Assembly: GCA_947501215.1 (NCBI GenBank)
Contig: CANMUS010000001.1
Coordinates: 372,001 to 436,000 of the forward strand
Source: an uncultured Erythrobacter sp.
Lineage (GTDB): Bacteria > Pseudomonadota > Alphaproteobacteria > Sphingomonadales > Sphingomonadaceae
Reading direction: 5' to 3'
DNA: 64,000 nucleotides
Below the pieces are notes generated by a model that was not told the DNA's origin, ran no database searches, and saw only the letters and a list, made by a program, of their open reading frames with translations. Below are positions 1-7,487 of the stretch, in pieces (position 1 is the first letter of the stretch; each line of letters begins with the position of its first letter). A program made the translations under genes and the position numbers.

Positions 1-2
1 AC

Positions 3-701
3 GACCTCTCGGAGGTCAACCAGGACATCATCGGGCTGATCATGGTCGTGTGCCAGGGCTGGCCGATGCAGTTCGAGATGGACCCCGACTTCAATTACGA
101 ACCGACGGCGGAAGAAAGCATCGCCGCGCGGGCCGAGAAAGCGGGCAAGTCGGGCGAGGAATACGCCTACGACCTGCTTTGCCGGGACGAAGGCAAAGGC
201 TTCATCTACCTGCCGATCCTCAATTACGCAGACGGCAATCTCGACTTCCTGATGGATCTCCAGCAGTCCGACGACACGGTCAATTCGCTCTCAGATGGCG
301 GCGCACATTGCGGGACGATCTGCGATGCAGCCTCGCCCACCTTCATGCTGCAGCACTGGGTGCGCGACCGGGATCGCGGCACGATCAGCCTCGAGAATGC
401 AATCAAGCGCCAGTGCAGCGACACCGCGCGGCTCTATGGCCTCGAGGATCGTGGTGTCATCGCGCCGGGCTATCTCGCCGATCTCAACATCATCGACATG
501 GAACGGCTCAAGCTCGGCAAGCCGTGGCTCGCGTTCGATCTTCCCGCCGGCGGCAAGCGATTACTACAAAAGGCGGAAGGCTATGTCGCGACGATCAAGA
601 ACGGCAAGGTCACATTCCGCGAAGGTGAATGGACCGGCGAGACACCGGGCGGGCTGATCCGCGGCCCGCAGCGCGCCGAACTGGCGGAGGCAGCCGAATG
701 A
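3..701 (+). CDS. Amidohydrolase (D-aminoacylase-like), C-terminal part
   Basis: The reading frame is open from the first bases of the window, so the gene begins outside it; 232 residues of the C-terminal part are visible. The segment SDGGAHCGTICDAASP carries the Asp and His expected in the metal-dependent amidohydrolase barrel of the N-acyl-D-amino-acid deacylase type. The end (GVIAPGYLADLNIIDMERL) is the small beta domain that closes this fold. Family members hydrolyse N-acyl groups from amino acids or related amides; the substrate here cannot be told. Its stop codon overlaps the start of the following dehydrogenase (ATGA), so the two are co-translated. Confidence 0.8.
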   Translation, partial: DLSEVNQDIIGLIMVVCQGWPMQFEMDPDFNYEPTAEESIAARAEKAGKSGEEYAYDLLCRDEGKGFIYLPILNYADGNLDFLMDLQQSDDTVNSLSDGGAHCGTICDAASPTFMLQHWVRDRDRGTISLENAIKRQCSDTARLYGLEDRGVIAPGYLADLNIIDMERLKLGKPWLAFDLPAGGKRLLQKAEGYVATIKNGKVTFREGEWTGETPGGLIRGPQRAELAEAAE

Positions 702-1708
702 AAGCTATCCGCACCGGCGCTACTCCCTCCACGCTCGATGCTCTCGAACTGGTCGACATCGACGGCCCCGCCGATCCGGGACCGGGAGAGATTACGGTCG
801 ATATCAAGGCCAGCTCGCTGAATTATCACGACTATGCGGTCGTGAAGGGCATGATCCCGACCGAAGAGGGCCGCATCCCGATGTCCGACGGGGCCGGCGT
901 GGTGACTGCGGTGGGCGACGGCGTGAGCGAATTTGCCGTCGGCGACCATGTGGTCTCGACCTTCTTCCCCGACTGGCTCACCGGCCCGCCTCCGCAGAGC
1001 GCTTTCACCCGCGTGCCGGGCGACGGTATCGACGGTTATGCACGGGAGGCGATCACCGCGCCGACGCACTGGTTCACCCGCGCGCCCGCCGGTTTCAGCC
1101 ATGCCGAGGCCGCGACATTGACCTGCGCCGGCCTGACCGCATGGCGCGCGCTGTTCGTGGACTACGCCGTGAAGCCCGGCGATACCGTGCTCGTCCAGGG
1201 CACCGGCGGCGTGTCGATCTTTGCGCTGCAATTCGCGAAGGCGGCAGGGGCGACCGTCATCGCAACCAGCTCCTCCGACGAGAAGCTGGAGCGGGTGAAG
1301 GCGATGGGGGCCGATCACCTCATCAATTACAAGGAGGTCGAGGCCTGGGGGCCGAAAGCGCTCGAACTGACGGGCGGACGCGGGGTCGATTGCGTGGTCG
1401 AGATCGGCGGCGCGGGCACGCTCGACCAGTCGATGCTGGCGACGCGGGTCGGCGGGCATGTCGCGTTGATCGGCGTACTGGCGGGCATTGTCGGACCGGT
1501 TCAGACCGCCCTGCTCTTCTCCAAGAATCTGAAGGTCCAGGGCCTAACGGTCGGAAGCCGGAGCATGCAGCAGGACATGATCGCCGCCATCGAAGCGAAC
1601 GGAATCGAGCCAGTGATCAGCGACACATTCGCGCTGGCCGACCTTGCCGATGCGTTTCGCCACCAGGAAAGCGGAAGCCACTTCGGCAAGATCGCAGTGG
1701 CAATCTGA
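698..1708 (+). CDS. NAD(P)-dependent zinc-independent MDR alcohol dehydrogenase
   Basis: A 336-residue medium-chain dehydrogenase/reductase. The N-terminal GroES-like domain is followed by a Rossmann domain with the nucleotide-binding motif VQGTGGVSIFALQFAKAAGA. The usual catalytic-zinc GHE motif is replaced by SDGAG and the structural-zinc cysteines are missing, so this is likely a zinc-free quinone-reductase/alcohol-dehydrogenase type enzyme. The start at 698 was chosen because it overlaps the stop of the upstream amidohydrolase (ATGA) and begins at the conserved N-terminus MKAIRTG; an upstream in-frame start would add 23 low-complexity residues. It probably forms a two-gene operon with the amidohydrolase. 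Substrate unknown. Confidence 0.85.
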   Translation: MKAIRTGATPSTLDALELVDIDGPADPGPGEITVDIKASSLNYHDYAVVKGMIPTEEGRIPMSDGAGVVTAVGDGVSEFAVGDHVVSTFFPDWLTGPPPQSAFTRVPGDGIDGYAREAITAPTHWFTRAPAGFSHAEAATLTCAGLTAWRALFVDYAVKPGDTVLVQGTGGVSIFALQFAKAAGATVIATSSSDEKLERVKAMGADHLINYKEVEAWGPKALELTGGRGVDCVVEIGGAGTLDQSMLATRVGGHVALIGVLAGIVGPVQTALLFSKNLKVQGLTVGSRSMQQDMIAAIEANGIEPVISDTFALADLADAFRHQESGSHFGKIAVAI

Positions 1709-1715
1709 CCTCGAC

Positions 1716-2786
1716 TTAGGGCTCGATCACGATACCCTTCGAAGGATCGATATCGCCGCCGAGCATGGCGACGAAAGTATCGCGCGCGGCTTCCAGCCCC
1801 TGCTTGCGCTCGATCTCGATGCTGTCGCCGGCGTCTTCGAGAAAGCCGTGCCAGCTTGCCGCGATCTGCTTGCCCGCCTCTTCCGGTCCGACCGACTTGA
1901 ACAGGGCAACTGCATGATCTGGCGCGAAGAACAGGGTCGGCGTCGGTCCGGGGATTTCGTCGGTGCCGCTGCCGCGTTGATCGACGTGAGTTGCACCGAC
2001 GAGGCATGAGTATTTGAGCGCATCGCCCAGATGCTTATGCAGTCGGCGCAGCACGCTCGCATTGCCGGCGAAATCTACCGACACGCTATCCGTCCTCTCG
2101 ATGCCGCCGATGTCGTCGTACGCCAGCACGCGGTCGTAGAGCCCGCTTGCCTCCACGAAGGCGACATTCCCAGCCGACGTCAGCCCGACCCGGCGCACAT
2201 GGGGCGAGCGGCGCTTGGTCACGCTCGCCAGGCCCATCGCGGTTTTGGAGGAAGCGCTGGTCAGGATCACCTGGGTGGCTCCGAACCATTCCTCGGACCG
2301 CATGAAATATTCGATGAGGAAGCCGGTCTTGAACAGCGGCCCGAAAATCATGCGCTCGCCTTCGCGGGCCGGGTCGTGTTCGGGATCGGCCGCCAGTCGC
2401 GAATACTGGTTGTAGATCGGGCTCATCGGCTGGCGATGGTCGGCTATGTCTGTGAAGCCGCTGGCCGAAACCTTGCCGGGCAGGATGTCGAGATGCGTGC
2501 CCATGGGGACATAGCCATAGACCCGCTCGCCCTCGGCGAAATCGTGATGGTTGCTCTGGGCGACCCGCGCATGGCCCCACATCGGCACAATGCCGTGGCC
2601 GTCCGGGGCGGGGAAGAAATTCCAGTAGCCGAACCCGTCTCCGACCACGGCGTAGGTGACGTTGTTCGCCGTAACCGAAAAGCTTTCGATCTCGAGGCGC
2701 ACGGCCTCGTCGGCGAGGTCGCCGAACTCCCGCTCCGCGATATGGGTCTTGGTCAGATCGGCCTTGTCGACATGGACTTCGCGCAT
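1716..2786 (-). CDS. DUF2855 family protein
   Basis: A 356-residue soluble protein with no signal peptide. The whole length resembles the DUF2855 family, which is distantly related in sequence to medium-chain dehydrogenases; the segment FGATQVILTSASSKTAMGLA looks like a degenerate dinucleotide-binding region. The molecular function of the family is not established. The gene converges on the upstream dehydrogenase with 7 bp between stops. Its start is followed closely upstream by the end of dnaN (58 bp gap), on the same strand. A purine-rich stretch (GGGAGAG on the coding strand) lies just upstream of the ATG. Confidence 0.75.
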   Translation of the reverse strand: MREVHVDKADLTKTHIAEREFGDLADEAVRLEIESFSVTANNVTYAVVGDGFGYWNFFPAPDGHGIVPMWGHARVAQSNHHDFAEGERVYGYVPMGTHLDILPGKVSASGFTDIADHRQPMSPIYNQYSRLAADPEHDPAREGERMIFGPLFKTGFLIEYFMRSEEWFGATQVILTSASSKTAMGLASVTKRRSPHVRRVGLTSAGNVAFVEASGLYDRVLAYDDIGGIERTDSVSVDFAGNASVLRRLHKHLGDALKYSCLVGATHVDQRGSGTDEIPGPTPTLFFAPDHAVALFKSVGPEEAGKQIAASWHGFLEDAGDSIEIERKQGLEAARDTFVAMLGGDIDPSKGIVIEP

Positions 2787-2844
2787 CGCATCTCTCCCTT
2801 TTTCAAGGAGCGACGCTAGCGCGAATTTCAGCCCCCGGCGAGGG

Positions 2845-3969
2845 TCAAACCCGCATCGGCATCAGCACGTAGAGCGCAGGTGCATTCTCGTCCTTGCGGA
2901 TCAGCGTCGGCGCGCCTGCATCGGCGAGGTGGATCTCGACCACATCGCTGTCGATCTGGCTCAAGATGTCCTTCAGATAGCCTGCGTTGAAGCCGATTTC
3001 GAACCCGTCGGAGCTGTATTCGGCCGGCACTTCTTCCGATGCGACGCCATTGTCGGGCGAGGTGACGGTCAGCGTGATCTTATCCTTGTCGAGACCCATC
3101 TTCACCGCGCGAGTCTTCTCGGTCGCGATGGTCGCCACGCGGTCCACACCGGCGAAGAAGCTCTTCGGATCGAGCTTGAGGAGCTTGTCGTTACCCGTTG
3201 GAATGACACGCGAATAATCCGGGAAGGTGCCGTCGATCAGCTTGCTGGTCAGCACCACCCCGCCCTCTCCGCCGAGCGTGAAGCGCACCTTGCTGGCCGA
3301 AAGGTCGATCTGGACGTTGCCGTCCATCGATTCCTCCAGCAGCTTGCGCAGTTCTGCCACGGCTTTGCGCGGCACGATCACGTCGGGCATGCCGTCAGCG
3401 CCCTCGGGGCGCGCAATGGTGAAGCGCGCGAGGCGATGGCCGTCGGTCGCAGCAGCCTTCAGTACCGGCTGGTCTTCGTCCGAGACGTGGAAGAAGATGC
3501 CGTTGAGATAATAGCGCGTTTCCTCGGTCGAGATCGCGAAGCGCGTGCGGTCGATCAGCTCGGCGAGCGTCTTGGCCGGCAGTTCGAAGCTCGTCGGCAG
3601 GTCGCCTTCCACGATTACCGGGAAGTCATCCCGCGGGAGGGTCGGCAGAGAGAAGCGGCTGCGTCCGGCCTTCACCGCCATGCGGTTTTCGGCGGTTTCG
3701 AGGCTCACCTGGCTGCCTTCGGGCAGCTTGCGGGCGATGTCGAACAGCAAGTGGGCGGAGACGGTGATCGATCCGGCATCCTCGACGCTCGCATCCATAT
3801 GCTCGACCACCTGCAAATCGAGGTCTGTTGCCATGACCTTGAGCGAGCTGTCGCCTTCCGCCTCGATCAGGACGTTCGAGAGAATGGGGATCGTGTTGCG
3901 GCGCTCGACGACCGACTGCACGTGGGAAAGACAGCGCAGCAGCGTCGCGCGTTCGATGGTGGCCTTCAT
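2845..3969 (-). CDS. dnaN: DNA polymerase III sliding clamp, beta subunit
   Basis: The 374-residue protein is the ring-forming processivity clamp that holds DNA polymerase III on DNA. The start is the conserved MKATIERATLL, and the C-terminus NAPALYVLMPMRV is the typical final strand that forms part of the clamp-binding pocket. The reading frame stays open further upstream through non-coding DNA and across fabG in another frame, but this has no family support. There is no dnaA nearby, so the gene does not mark an origin here. A TTGCCC-N16-TAAGGT promoter lies about 75 bp upstream, and a large hairpin array lies upstream of that. Confidence 0.97.
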   Translation of the reverse strand: MKATIERATLLRCLSHVQSVVERRNTIPILSNVLIEAEGDSSLKVMATDLDLQVVEHMDASVEDAGSITVSAHLLFDIARKLPEGSQVSLETAENRMAVKAGRSRFSLPTLPRDDFPVIVEGDLPTSFELPAKTLAELIDRTRFAISTEETRYYLNGIFFHVSDEDQPVLKAAATDGHRLARFTIARPEGADGMPDVIVPRKAVAELRKLLEESMDGNVQIDLSASKVRFTLGGEGGVVLTSKLIDGTFPDYSRVIPTGNDKLLKLDPKSFFAGVDRVATIATEKTRAVKMGLDKDKITLTVTSPDNGVASEEVPAEYSSDGFEIGFNAGYLKDILSQIDSDVVEIHLADAGAPTLIRKDENAPALYVLMPMRV

Positions 3970-4040
3970 GGTCCTACTTTCGTCCCTGCTGGGCGCGTCG
4001 AGGCCGGAATCGCCCCTCGCGCGCCGGAATACGGATAGCG

Positions 4041-4068
4041 ACCTTAGCGGGGCGGTATGTGGGGGCAA
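4041..4068 (-). promoter_or_regulatory. Probable dnaN promoter
   Basis: On the minus strand TTGCCC (4068-4063) and TAAGGT (4046-4041) are separated by 16 bp, about 72 bp upstream of the dnaN start. The layout closely matches the promoter-like boxes in front of atpI (TTGACT-N17-TAAGGG). This is a sequence match only. Confidence 0.5.
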
Positions 4069-4121
4069 GGCTACGCCCGCTGTAAGGGTGATTCCTTGGG
4101 GAAAAGTGAGAGGTTTTTGTT

Positions 4122-4160
4122 GGGTTTTTGCTGTGTGCGCTATCGACATCCGTCGATAGC
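4122..4160 (-). repeat. GGAT-loop mini-hairpin with GCAC tail, copy A1
   Basis: On the minus strand a perfect 9-bp stem (GCTATCGAC/GTCGATAGC, 4139-4160) closes a GGAT loop and is followed by the tail GCACACAGCAAAAACC (4138-4123). It points away from the neighbouring long palindrome, opposite to copies A2 to A4. Confidence 0.8.
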
Positions 4161-4170
4161 TTGCGGCATC

Positions 4171-4237
4171 GGCCCACTCCCCCACCCGACCACCCATAGA
4201 ATACCGTGCCGTGGGTGGTCGGGTGGGGGAGTGGGCC
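4171..4237. repeat. Long perfect palindrome A, 26-bp stem, 15-nt loop
   Basis: Arms 4171-4196 and 4212-4237 pair perfectly over 26 bp and enclose the loop TAGAATACCGTGCCG (4197-4211). A second palindrome at 42137-42211 has exactly this loop in reverse complement. Its arms differ at four positions, and each difference is matched in the opposite arm. The element lies between fabG and dnaN, inside an array of smaller hairpins. Confidence 0.9.
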
Positions 4238-4247
4238 AGTGCCGAAA

Positions 4248-4280
4248 GGGCGGACGGATGTCCGGCCCGCACGTAACAAA
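4248..4280 (+). repeat. GGAT-loop mini-hairpin, copy A2
   Basis: Stem GGGCGGAC (4248-4255) and GTCCGGCCC (4260-4268) with a one-base bulge enclose GGAT (4256-4259), followed by the tail GCACGTAACAAA (4269-4280). It is preceded by AGTGGGCCAGTGCCG-like sequence also seen before copies A4 and B3. Just downstream, about 4286-4312, lies a lone right half-arm of the palindrome type found at 42182-42211. Confidence 0.8.
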
Positions 4281-4314
4281 GAATCCGGGAGGGGGCGTGG
4301 GACGGAACAGCTGA

Positions 4315-4348
4315 GGAAAGCGCGAATGCGCTTTCCGCACCCAACAAA
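4315..4348 (+). repeat. GAAT-loop mini-hairpin, copy A3
   Basis: A perfect 9-bp stem, GGAAAGCGC (4315-4323) with GCGCTTTCC (4328-4336), encloses GAAT and is followed by GCACCCAACAAA (4337-4348). The stem is almost the same as that of copy B3 at 42281-42302, the closest stem match between the two arrays. Confidence 0.8.
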
Positions 4349-4378
4349 GAACTCAAGCGTGGGCCGGTGCCGCCGCAA

Positions 4379-4411
4379 GGTCGGGACGGATGTCCCGACC
4401 GCACGCAAACC
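4379..4411 (+). repeat. GGAT-loop mini-hairpin, copy A4
   Basis: A perfect 9-bp stem, GGTCGGGAC (4379-4387) with GTCCCGACC (4392-4400), encloses GGAT and is followed by GCACGCAAACC. It ends 8 bp short of the fabG stop codon, so a fabG transcript would carry the complement of this structure in its 3' end. Confidence 0.8.
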
Positions 4412-4418
4412 ATAACTC

Positions 4419-5174
4419 CTACCCCATCATCGCCATGCCGCCGTTTACGTGCAGCGTCTGCCCGGTCACATAAGCCGCCTCGTCGCTGGCGAGATAGGCA
4501 ACCGCGGCGCCGATCTCGTCGCCTTCGCCCATGCGGCCCATCGGGATGCGGGTGTTTATGGCGGATTTCTGGTCGTCGGTCAGCGCGTCGGTCATCGCCG
4601 TGCGGACGAAACCCGGCGCAACGCAGTTCACGGTGATGTTGCGGCTGGCGAGCTCCTGCGCGAGGCTCTTGCTCATGCCGGTCAGGCCCGCCTTGGCCGC
4701 AACGTAGTTCATCTGCCCCGGATTGCCCGTGTGGCCGACCACGCTGGTGATGGAGATGATCCGTCCGCCCTTGGCCTTCATCATGGGCCGCGCGCTGGCA
4801 CGCATCAGGCGGAAGCTGGCCTCGAGGTTGATGCGGATCACCTGATCCCACTCCTCGTCCTTCATCCGCATGGCGAGATTGTCGCGCGTGATGCCGGCAT
4901 TGTTGACGAGGATGTTCATGCTGCCCAGCGTGTCGACCGTGGCCGGGATCAGCTCCTCGACCTGCTCGGGGTTCGACAGGTCGCAGGTAATCTCGACATG
5001 ATCGTGCCCGAACTCGTCGTTGAGCTGCTCGCGAAAGGCACGCAGCTTGGCAGCGTTCGAGCCGGACAGCGCCAGCCGCGCCCCCTGCTTCGCCAGGGCA
5101 TAGGCGATCGACGATCCGATCCCTCCGCTGGCACCGGTCACGAGGGCGGTCTTGCCTTCGAGTGAGAACATCAT
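4419..5174 (-). CDS. fabG: 3-oxoacyl-[acyl-carrier-protein] reductase
   Basis: This 251-residue short-chain dehydrogenase reduces 3-oxoacyl-ACP with NADPH in fatty acid synthesis. Visible motifs are TGASGGIG (nucleotide binding), NNAG, the catalytic Ser in SITSVVG, and Tyr and Lys in NYVAAK. The C-terminus TLHVNGGMAMMG is typical of FabG. The first of two adjacent Met codons (5174) overlaps the stop of the GxxExxY gene (ATGA) and has GGAGAAG in front of it. In related genomes fabD and fabG are usual neighbours; here a small nuclease-fold gene separates them. Confidence 0.96.
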   Translation of the reverse strand: MMFSLEGKTALVTGASGGIGSSIAYALAKQGARLALSGSNAAKLRAFREQLNDEFGHDHVEITCDLSNPEQVEELIPATVDTLGSMNILVNNAGITRDNLAMRMKDEEWDQVIRINLEASFRLMRASARPMMKAKGGRIISITSVVGHTGNPGQMNYVAAKAGLTGMSKSLAQELASRNITVNCVAPGFVRTAMTDALTDDQKSAINTRIPMGRMGEGDEIGAAVAYLASDEAAYVTGQTLHVNGGMAMMG

Positions 5175-5611
5175 TCTTCTCCGCTTTCCCGTTTCACGCG
5201 GAGACGCGGAGACGCGGAGGGTCTCTGTGGCTGCCGGTGATCGTTTACGACACGGCGGATACCTTCTTTCATGGTAGCGCCAGCAAAATTCAGAAGCAGC
5301 CCTACGGGCTGATGAGTCAAACGCAAATAAGTGAGCAATTGCTTTAGATAGGCATTGTTCAACCGCTCGACGGACTTGATTTCGAGGATCACCCGATCGT
5401 CGACCAGCAGATCGATCCTGAAGGCCGAAGCATGGCGTTGCCCGCGGAACTCGATATCGACCGGCACCTGCCGGGCGACTTTCAAGCCCCGGCGCTCAAG
5501 CTCACTTGCGAGCACAAGCTCGTAAACGCTTTCTAGCAGTCCCGGTCCGAGCTCGCGATGAATGCCGAGACAGGCATCGACCACCTCGGAGGTTATCGTG
5601 TCGATATCCAC
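5171..5611 (-). CDS. GxxExxY protein (PD-(D/E)XK-like fold)
   Basis: A 146-residue protein with the signature GPGLLESVYE near the N-terminus and a PD-(D/E)XK-like core: Asp in FRIDLLVDD, then EIK in VILEIKS. Members of this family (PDDEXK_3) are small proteins of uncertain role, probably nucleases or derived from them. A GTG start at 5611 fits the family N-terminus DIDTITSEVVDACLGIH; further upstream the frame only reads the repeat (HAETQRREE). The gene begins 38 bp after the fabD stop and its own stop overlaps the fabG start. An inverted repeat lies just upstream of its start and another within its 3' end, so the gene looks like a compact inserted cassette that now links fabD to fabG translation. 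Confidence 0.85.
   Translation of the reverse strand: MDIDTITSEVVDACLGIHRELGPGLLESVYELVLASELERRGLKVARQVPVDIEFRGQRHASAFRIDLLVDDRVILEIKSVERLNNAYLKQLLTYLRLTHQPVGLLLNFAGATMKEGIRRVVNDHRQPQRPSASPRLRVKRESGEE
5193..5220. repeat. Inverted repeat, fabG-side end of GxxExxY cassette
   Basis: Starts TTCACGCGGAGACGCGGAGA and contains three near-copies of CGCGGAGA in a row. It matches the reverse complement of 5619-5646 at 25 of 28 positions. It lies inside the last codons of the GxxExxY gene. Confidence 0.85.
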
Positions 5612-5618
5612 CTGGTTC

Positions 5619-5646
5619 TCTTCGCGTCTCTGCGTCTCCGCGTGAA
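5619..5646. repeat. Inverted repeat, fabD-side end of GxxExxY cassette
   Basis: The partner of 5193-5220 in opposite orientation. Only 2 bp separate it from the fabD stop codon (5649-5651), and it ends 7 bp before the GTG start of the GxxExxY gene. Confidence 0.85.
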
Positions 5647-5648
5647 TT

Positions 5649-6584
5649 TCAAACTTCCTTCGCGAAATTCTCGAGGTCTTCCATGGTGACGAGGCTGACC
5701 GTCGTGGCATCCTTGGCGATCCGGCCGACCATCGGGCCAAGGACCTTGCCGCCAAGCTCGACGAAGCGCTCGACGCCCGCATCCTGCATCGCGAGGACGC
5801 TTTCGCGCCAGCGCACGCGACCGGTGATCTGGTCGACCAGCAGCGCCTGCTCTTCCGCCGGGTCGGTGACGCGCGCCGCGGTGACATTGGCATAGAGCGG
5901 CACGGTGAAGGCCGACGGCGGCGTCTCGCCCAGCGCGGTCTTCATACGCAGGGCGGCGGGCTGCATCAGCGAGCAGTGGAAGGGAGCCGACACCGGCAAC
6001 TTGATGCCGCGCTTGATGCCGTGGTCCTTGGCCATCGCGATCGCCCGGTCGATGGCTTCCGCGTGGCCGGAGATGACCACTTGCGTCGGGTCGTTGTCGT
6101 TGGCGACTTCGCACACCTGGCCCTCGGCTGCAGCCTCTGCCAGTGCGGTCGCCTTCTCGATATCCGCGCCGAGCAGCGCCGCCATGGCGCCCTCGCCGAT
6201 CGGGACCGCGTCCTGCATGGCGATGCCGCGCAGGCGCAGCAGCTTGGCGGTGTCGGTCAGGGAAAAGGCCCCGGCAGCACATAAAGCGCTGTATTCCCCG
6301 AGCGAGTGGCCAGCGACGCAGTCTGCCTTGTCGGCCAACGCTACGCCGAATTCCTTCTCCAGCACGCGCGCGGTCGCCACCGAATTGGCCATGATCGCAG
6401 GCTGGGCATTAGCGGTCATGGTAAGCTCGCTCTCGGGTCCGCCGGTCATCAGGCCGAACAGGTCCTGCTTCAGCGCCTCGTCCACTTCCTCGAACACCTC
6501 GCGGGCATGCGCGCTGGCGTCGGCGAGATCGGCGCCCATGCCGACCTTCTGGCTTCCCTGGCCGGGAAAGATGAATGCAGTCAT
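5649..6584 (-). CDS. fabD: Malonyl CoA-acyl carrier protein transacylase
   Basis: The 311-residue enzyme transfers malonyl groups from CoA to ACP to start fatty acid elongation. It begins with the hallmark FIFPGQGSQKVGMG. The active-site serine is in GHSLGEYSALCAAGA (Ser94), and the partner His lies in SAPFHCSLMQ. The start at 6584 has a strong GAGGAGA ribosome site; an in-frame extension of 33 residues upstream is not family-like. It is the first gene of a fabD-GxxExxY-fabG unit. Confidence 0.96.
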   Translation of the reverse strand: MTAFIFPGQGSQKVGMGADLADASAHAREVFEEVDEALKQDLFGLMTGGPESELTMTANAQPAIMANSVATARVLEKEFGVALADKADCVAGHSLGEYSALCAAGAFSLTDTAKLLRLRGIAMQDAVPIGEGAMAALLGADIEKATALAEAAAEGQVCEVANDNDPTQVVISGHAEAIDRAIAMAKDHGIKRGIKLPVSAPFHCSLMQPAALRMKTALGETPPSAFTVPLYANVTAARVTDPAEEQALLVDQITGRVRWRESVLAMQDAGVERFVELGGKVLGPMVGRIAKDATTVSLVTMEDLENFAKEV

Positions 6585-6609
6585 GAAAATCTCCTCTTGA
6601 GGAGCGCGC

Positions 6610-7434
6610 CTAGGCGCGTGGGCGGCGCGCCTCAAGCCCGAAGGGGACAATCCTGTTGGCGGCATCATGCGCGATATCGGCACGCCCGAGATAGGGTATG
6701 CCGCTGCGCGCGCACCATTCAGTGGCGATCTGCACCTCGTCCTTGCCGAAGGGGCGGTCGTTCTCGGGCACGTCGGTAATGCGACCGAGGCGCAGACCGG
6801 CGATGCCCCGGAGATGCTGGGTCACATGGAAGAACAGCCGGTCGATGGCGTAATGATACTCGGCAACTTCCTCGACCATGACGACATGGCCGGAGAGGTT
6901 CGGCGCAAGCTCTGTGCCCACCAGCATGGCGAGCGTCGTCAGGTTGAACGCAACGGCAGGGCGATCGTCGAGATGCGGCTCCAGCCCGCTGTCGTCGCCG
7001 GTCAGCCACCCAAGCGCGCGGTCGATGGCTTCTTCGCCGCCTTCGCGCCTGATGTCGCCAGCCAATGGTCCGTGCGCGACGCGCCCGATGCCGTGCTTGT
7101 AGAGCGCCGCGAGCAGGAAGCCGCAGTCGGAGTAGCCGAGGAAGCTTTTGGCCCGCGCATGCTCGCTCATGCCCGCCACGGCCTGCGCGGCAATGCGGTT
7201 GGAGCCATAACCGCCCATGGCGAACCAGACGGCGTCGAAAGCGGGATCGTTGGCGCATTCCAGCAGCGCATCGAGCCGGATATCGTCGGGTCCGGCGAAG
7301 TGGCCCTGTTTCGCGAAGCACTGCTCGTGGAAATGCAGCTCGATGTCCTCGCGCCCCGCGACATGCGCCAGCACCGCATCGGCCCTTGCGCGCTTGAGCG
7401 GTTTTCCCGGAGCACAGATCGCGATTTTCACCAT
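6610..7434 (-). CDS. ldcA: LD-carboxypeptidase (peptidase family S66)
   Basis: A 274-residue cytoplasmic peptidase of the LdcA type. Such enzymes remove the terminal D-Ala from murein tetrapeptides during cell-wall recycling. The S66 pattern is visible: KIAICAPGKPL at the start, AMGGYGSNR in the nucleophile region, and FLGYSDCGFLL. The protein is a little shorter than typical LdcA (about 300). The ATG at 7434 was chosen at the conserved beginning MVKIAICAPG. It is divergent from the MurC-like ligase, with only 53 bp between starts, which supports a shared role in peptidoglycan recycling. It lies 25 bp upstream of fabD on the same strand. Confidence 0.85.
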   Translation of the reverse strand: MVKIAICAPGKPLKRARADAVLAHVAGREDIELHFHEQCFAKQGHFAGPDDIRLDALLECANDPAFDAVWFAMGGYGSNRIAAQAVAGMSEHARAKSFLGYSDCGFLLAALYKHGIGRVAHGPLAGDIRREGGEEAIDRALGWLTGDDSGLEPHLDDRPAVAFNLTTLAMLVGTELAPNLSGHVVMVEEVAEYHYAIDRLFFHVTQHLRGIAGLRLGRITDVPENDRPFGKDEVQIATEWCARSGIPYLGRADIAHDAANRIVPFGLEARRPRA

Positions 7435-7487
7435 GCGTCCTGCTAGCGCGCTTGTATCGCGCGGCACAACTCAATAGCTGCGAGGGC

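Noticed and set aside
2845-3969. dnaN as a marker of the replication origin
   Set aside because: There is no dnaA, recF or gyrB nearby and no cluster of TTATCCACA-like boxes was seen.
4122-4411. The hairpin array as a possible CRISPR
   Set aside because: There are no equal-length direct repeats with unique spacers, the repeat stems vary, and no cas genes are nearby.
2845-4851. A 668-codon open frame reading from the fabG region into dnaN
   Set aside because: Only the last 374 codons are DnaN-like. The upstream part runs through the hairpin array and antisense or shifted fabG sequence and has no family resemblance.
5193-5220. The triple CGCGGAGA run as an ordinary tandem repeat
   Set aside because: It has a clear inverted partner at 5619-5646, so it is better explained as a cassette end.
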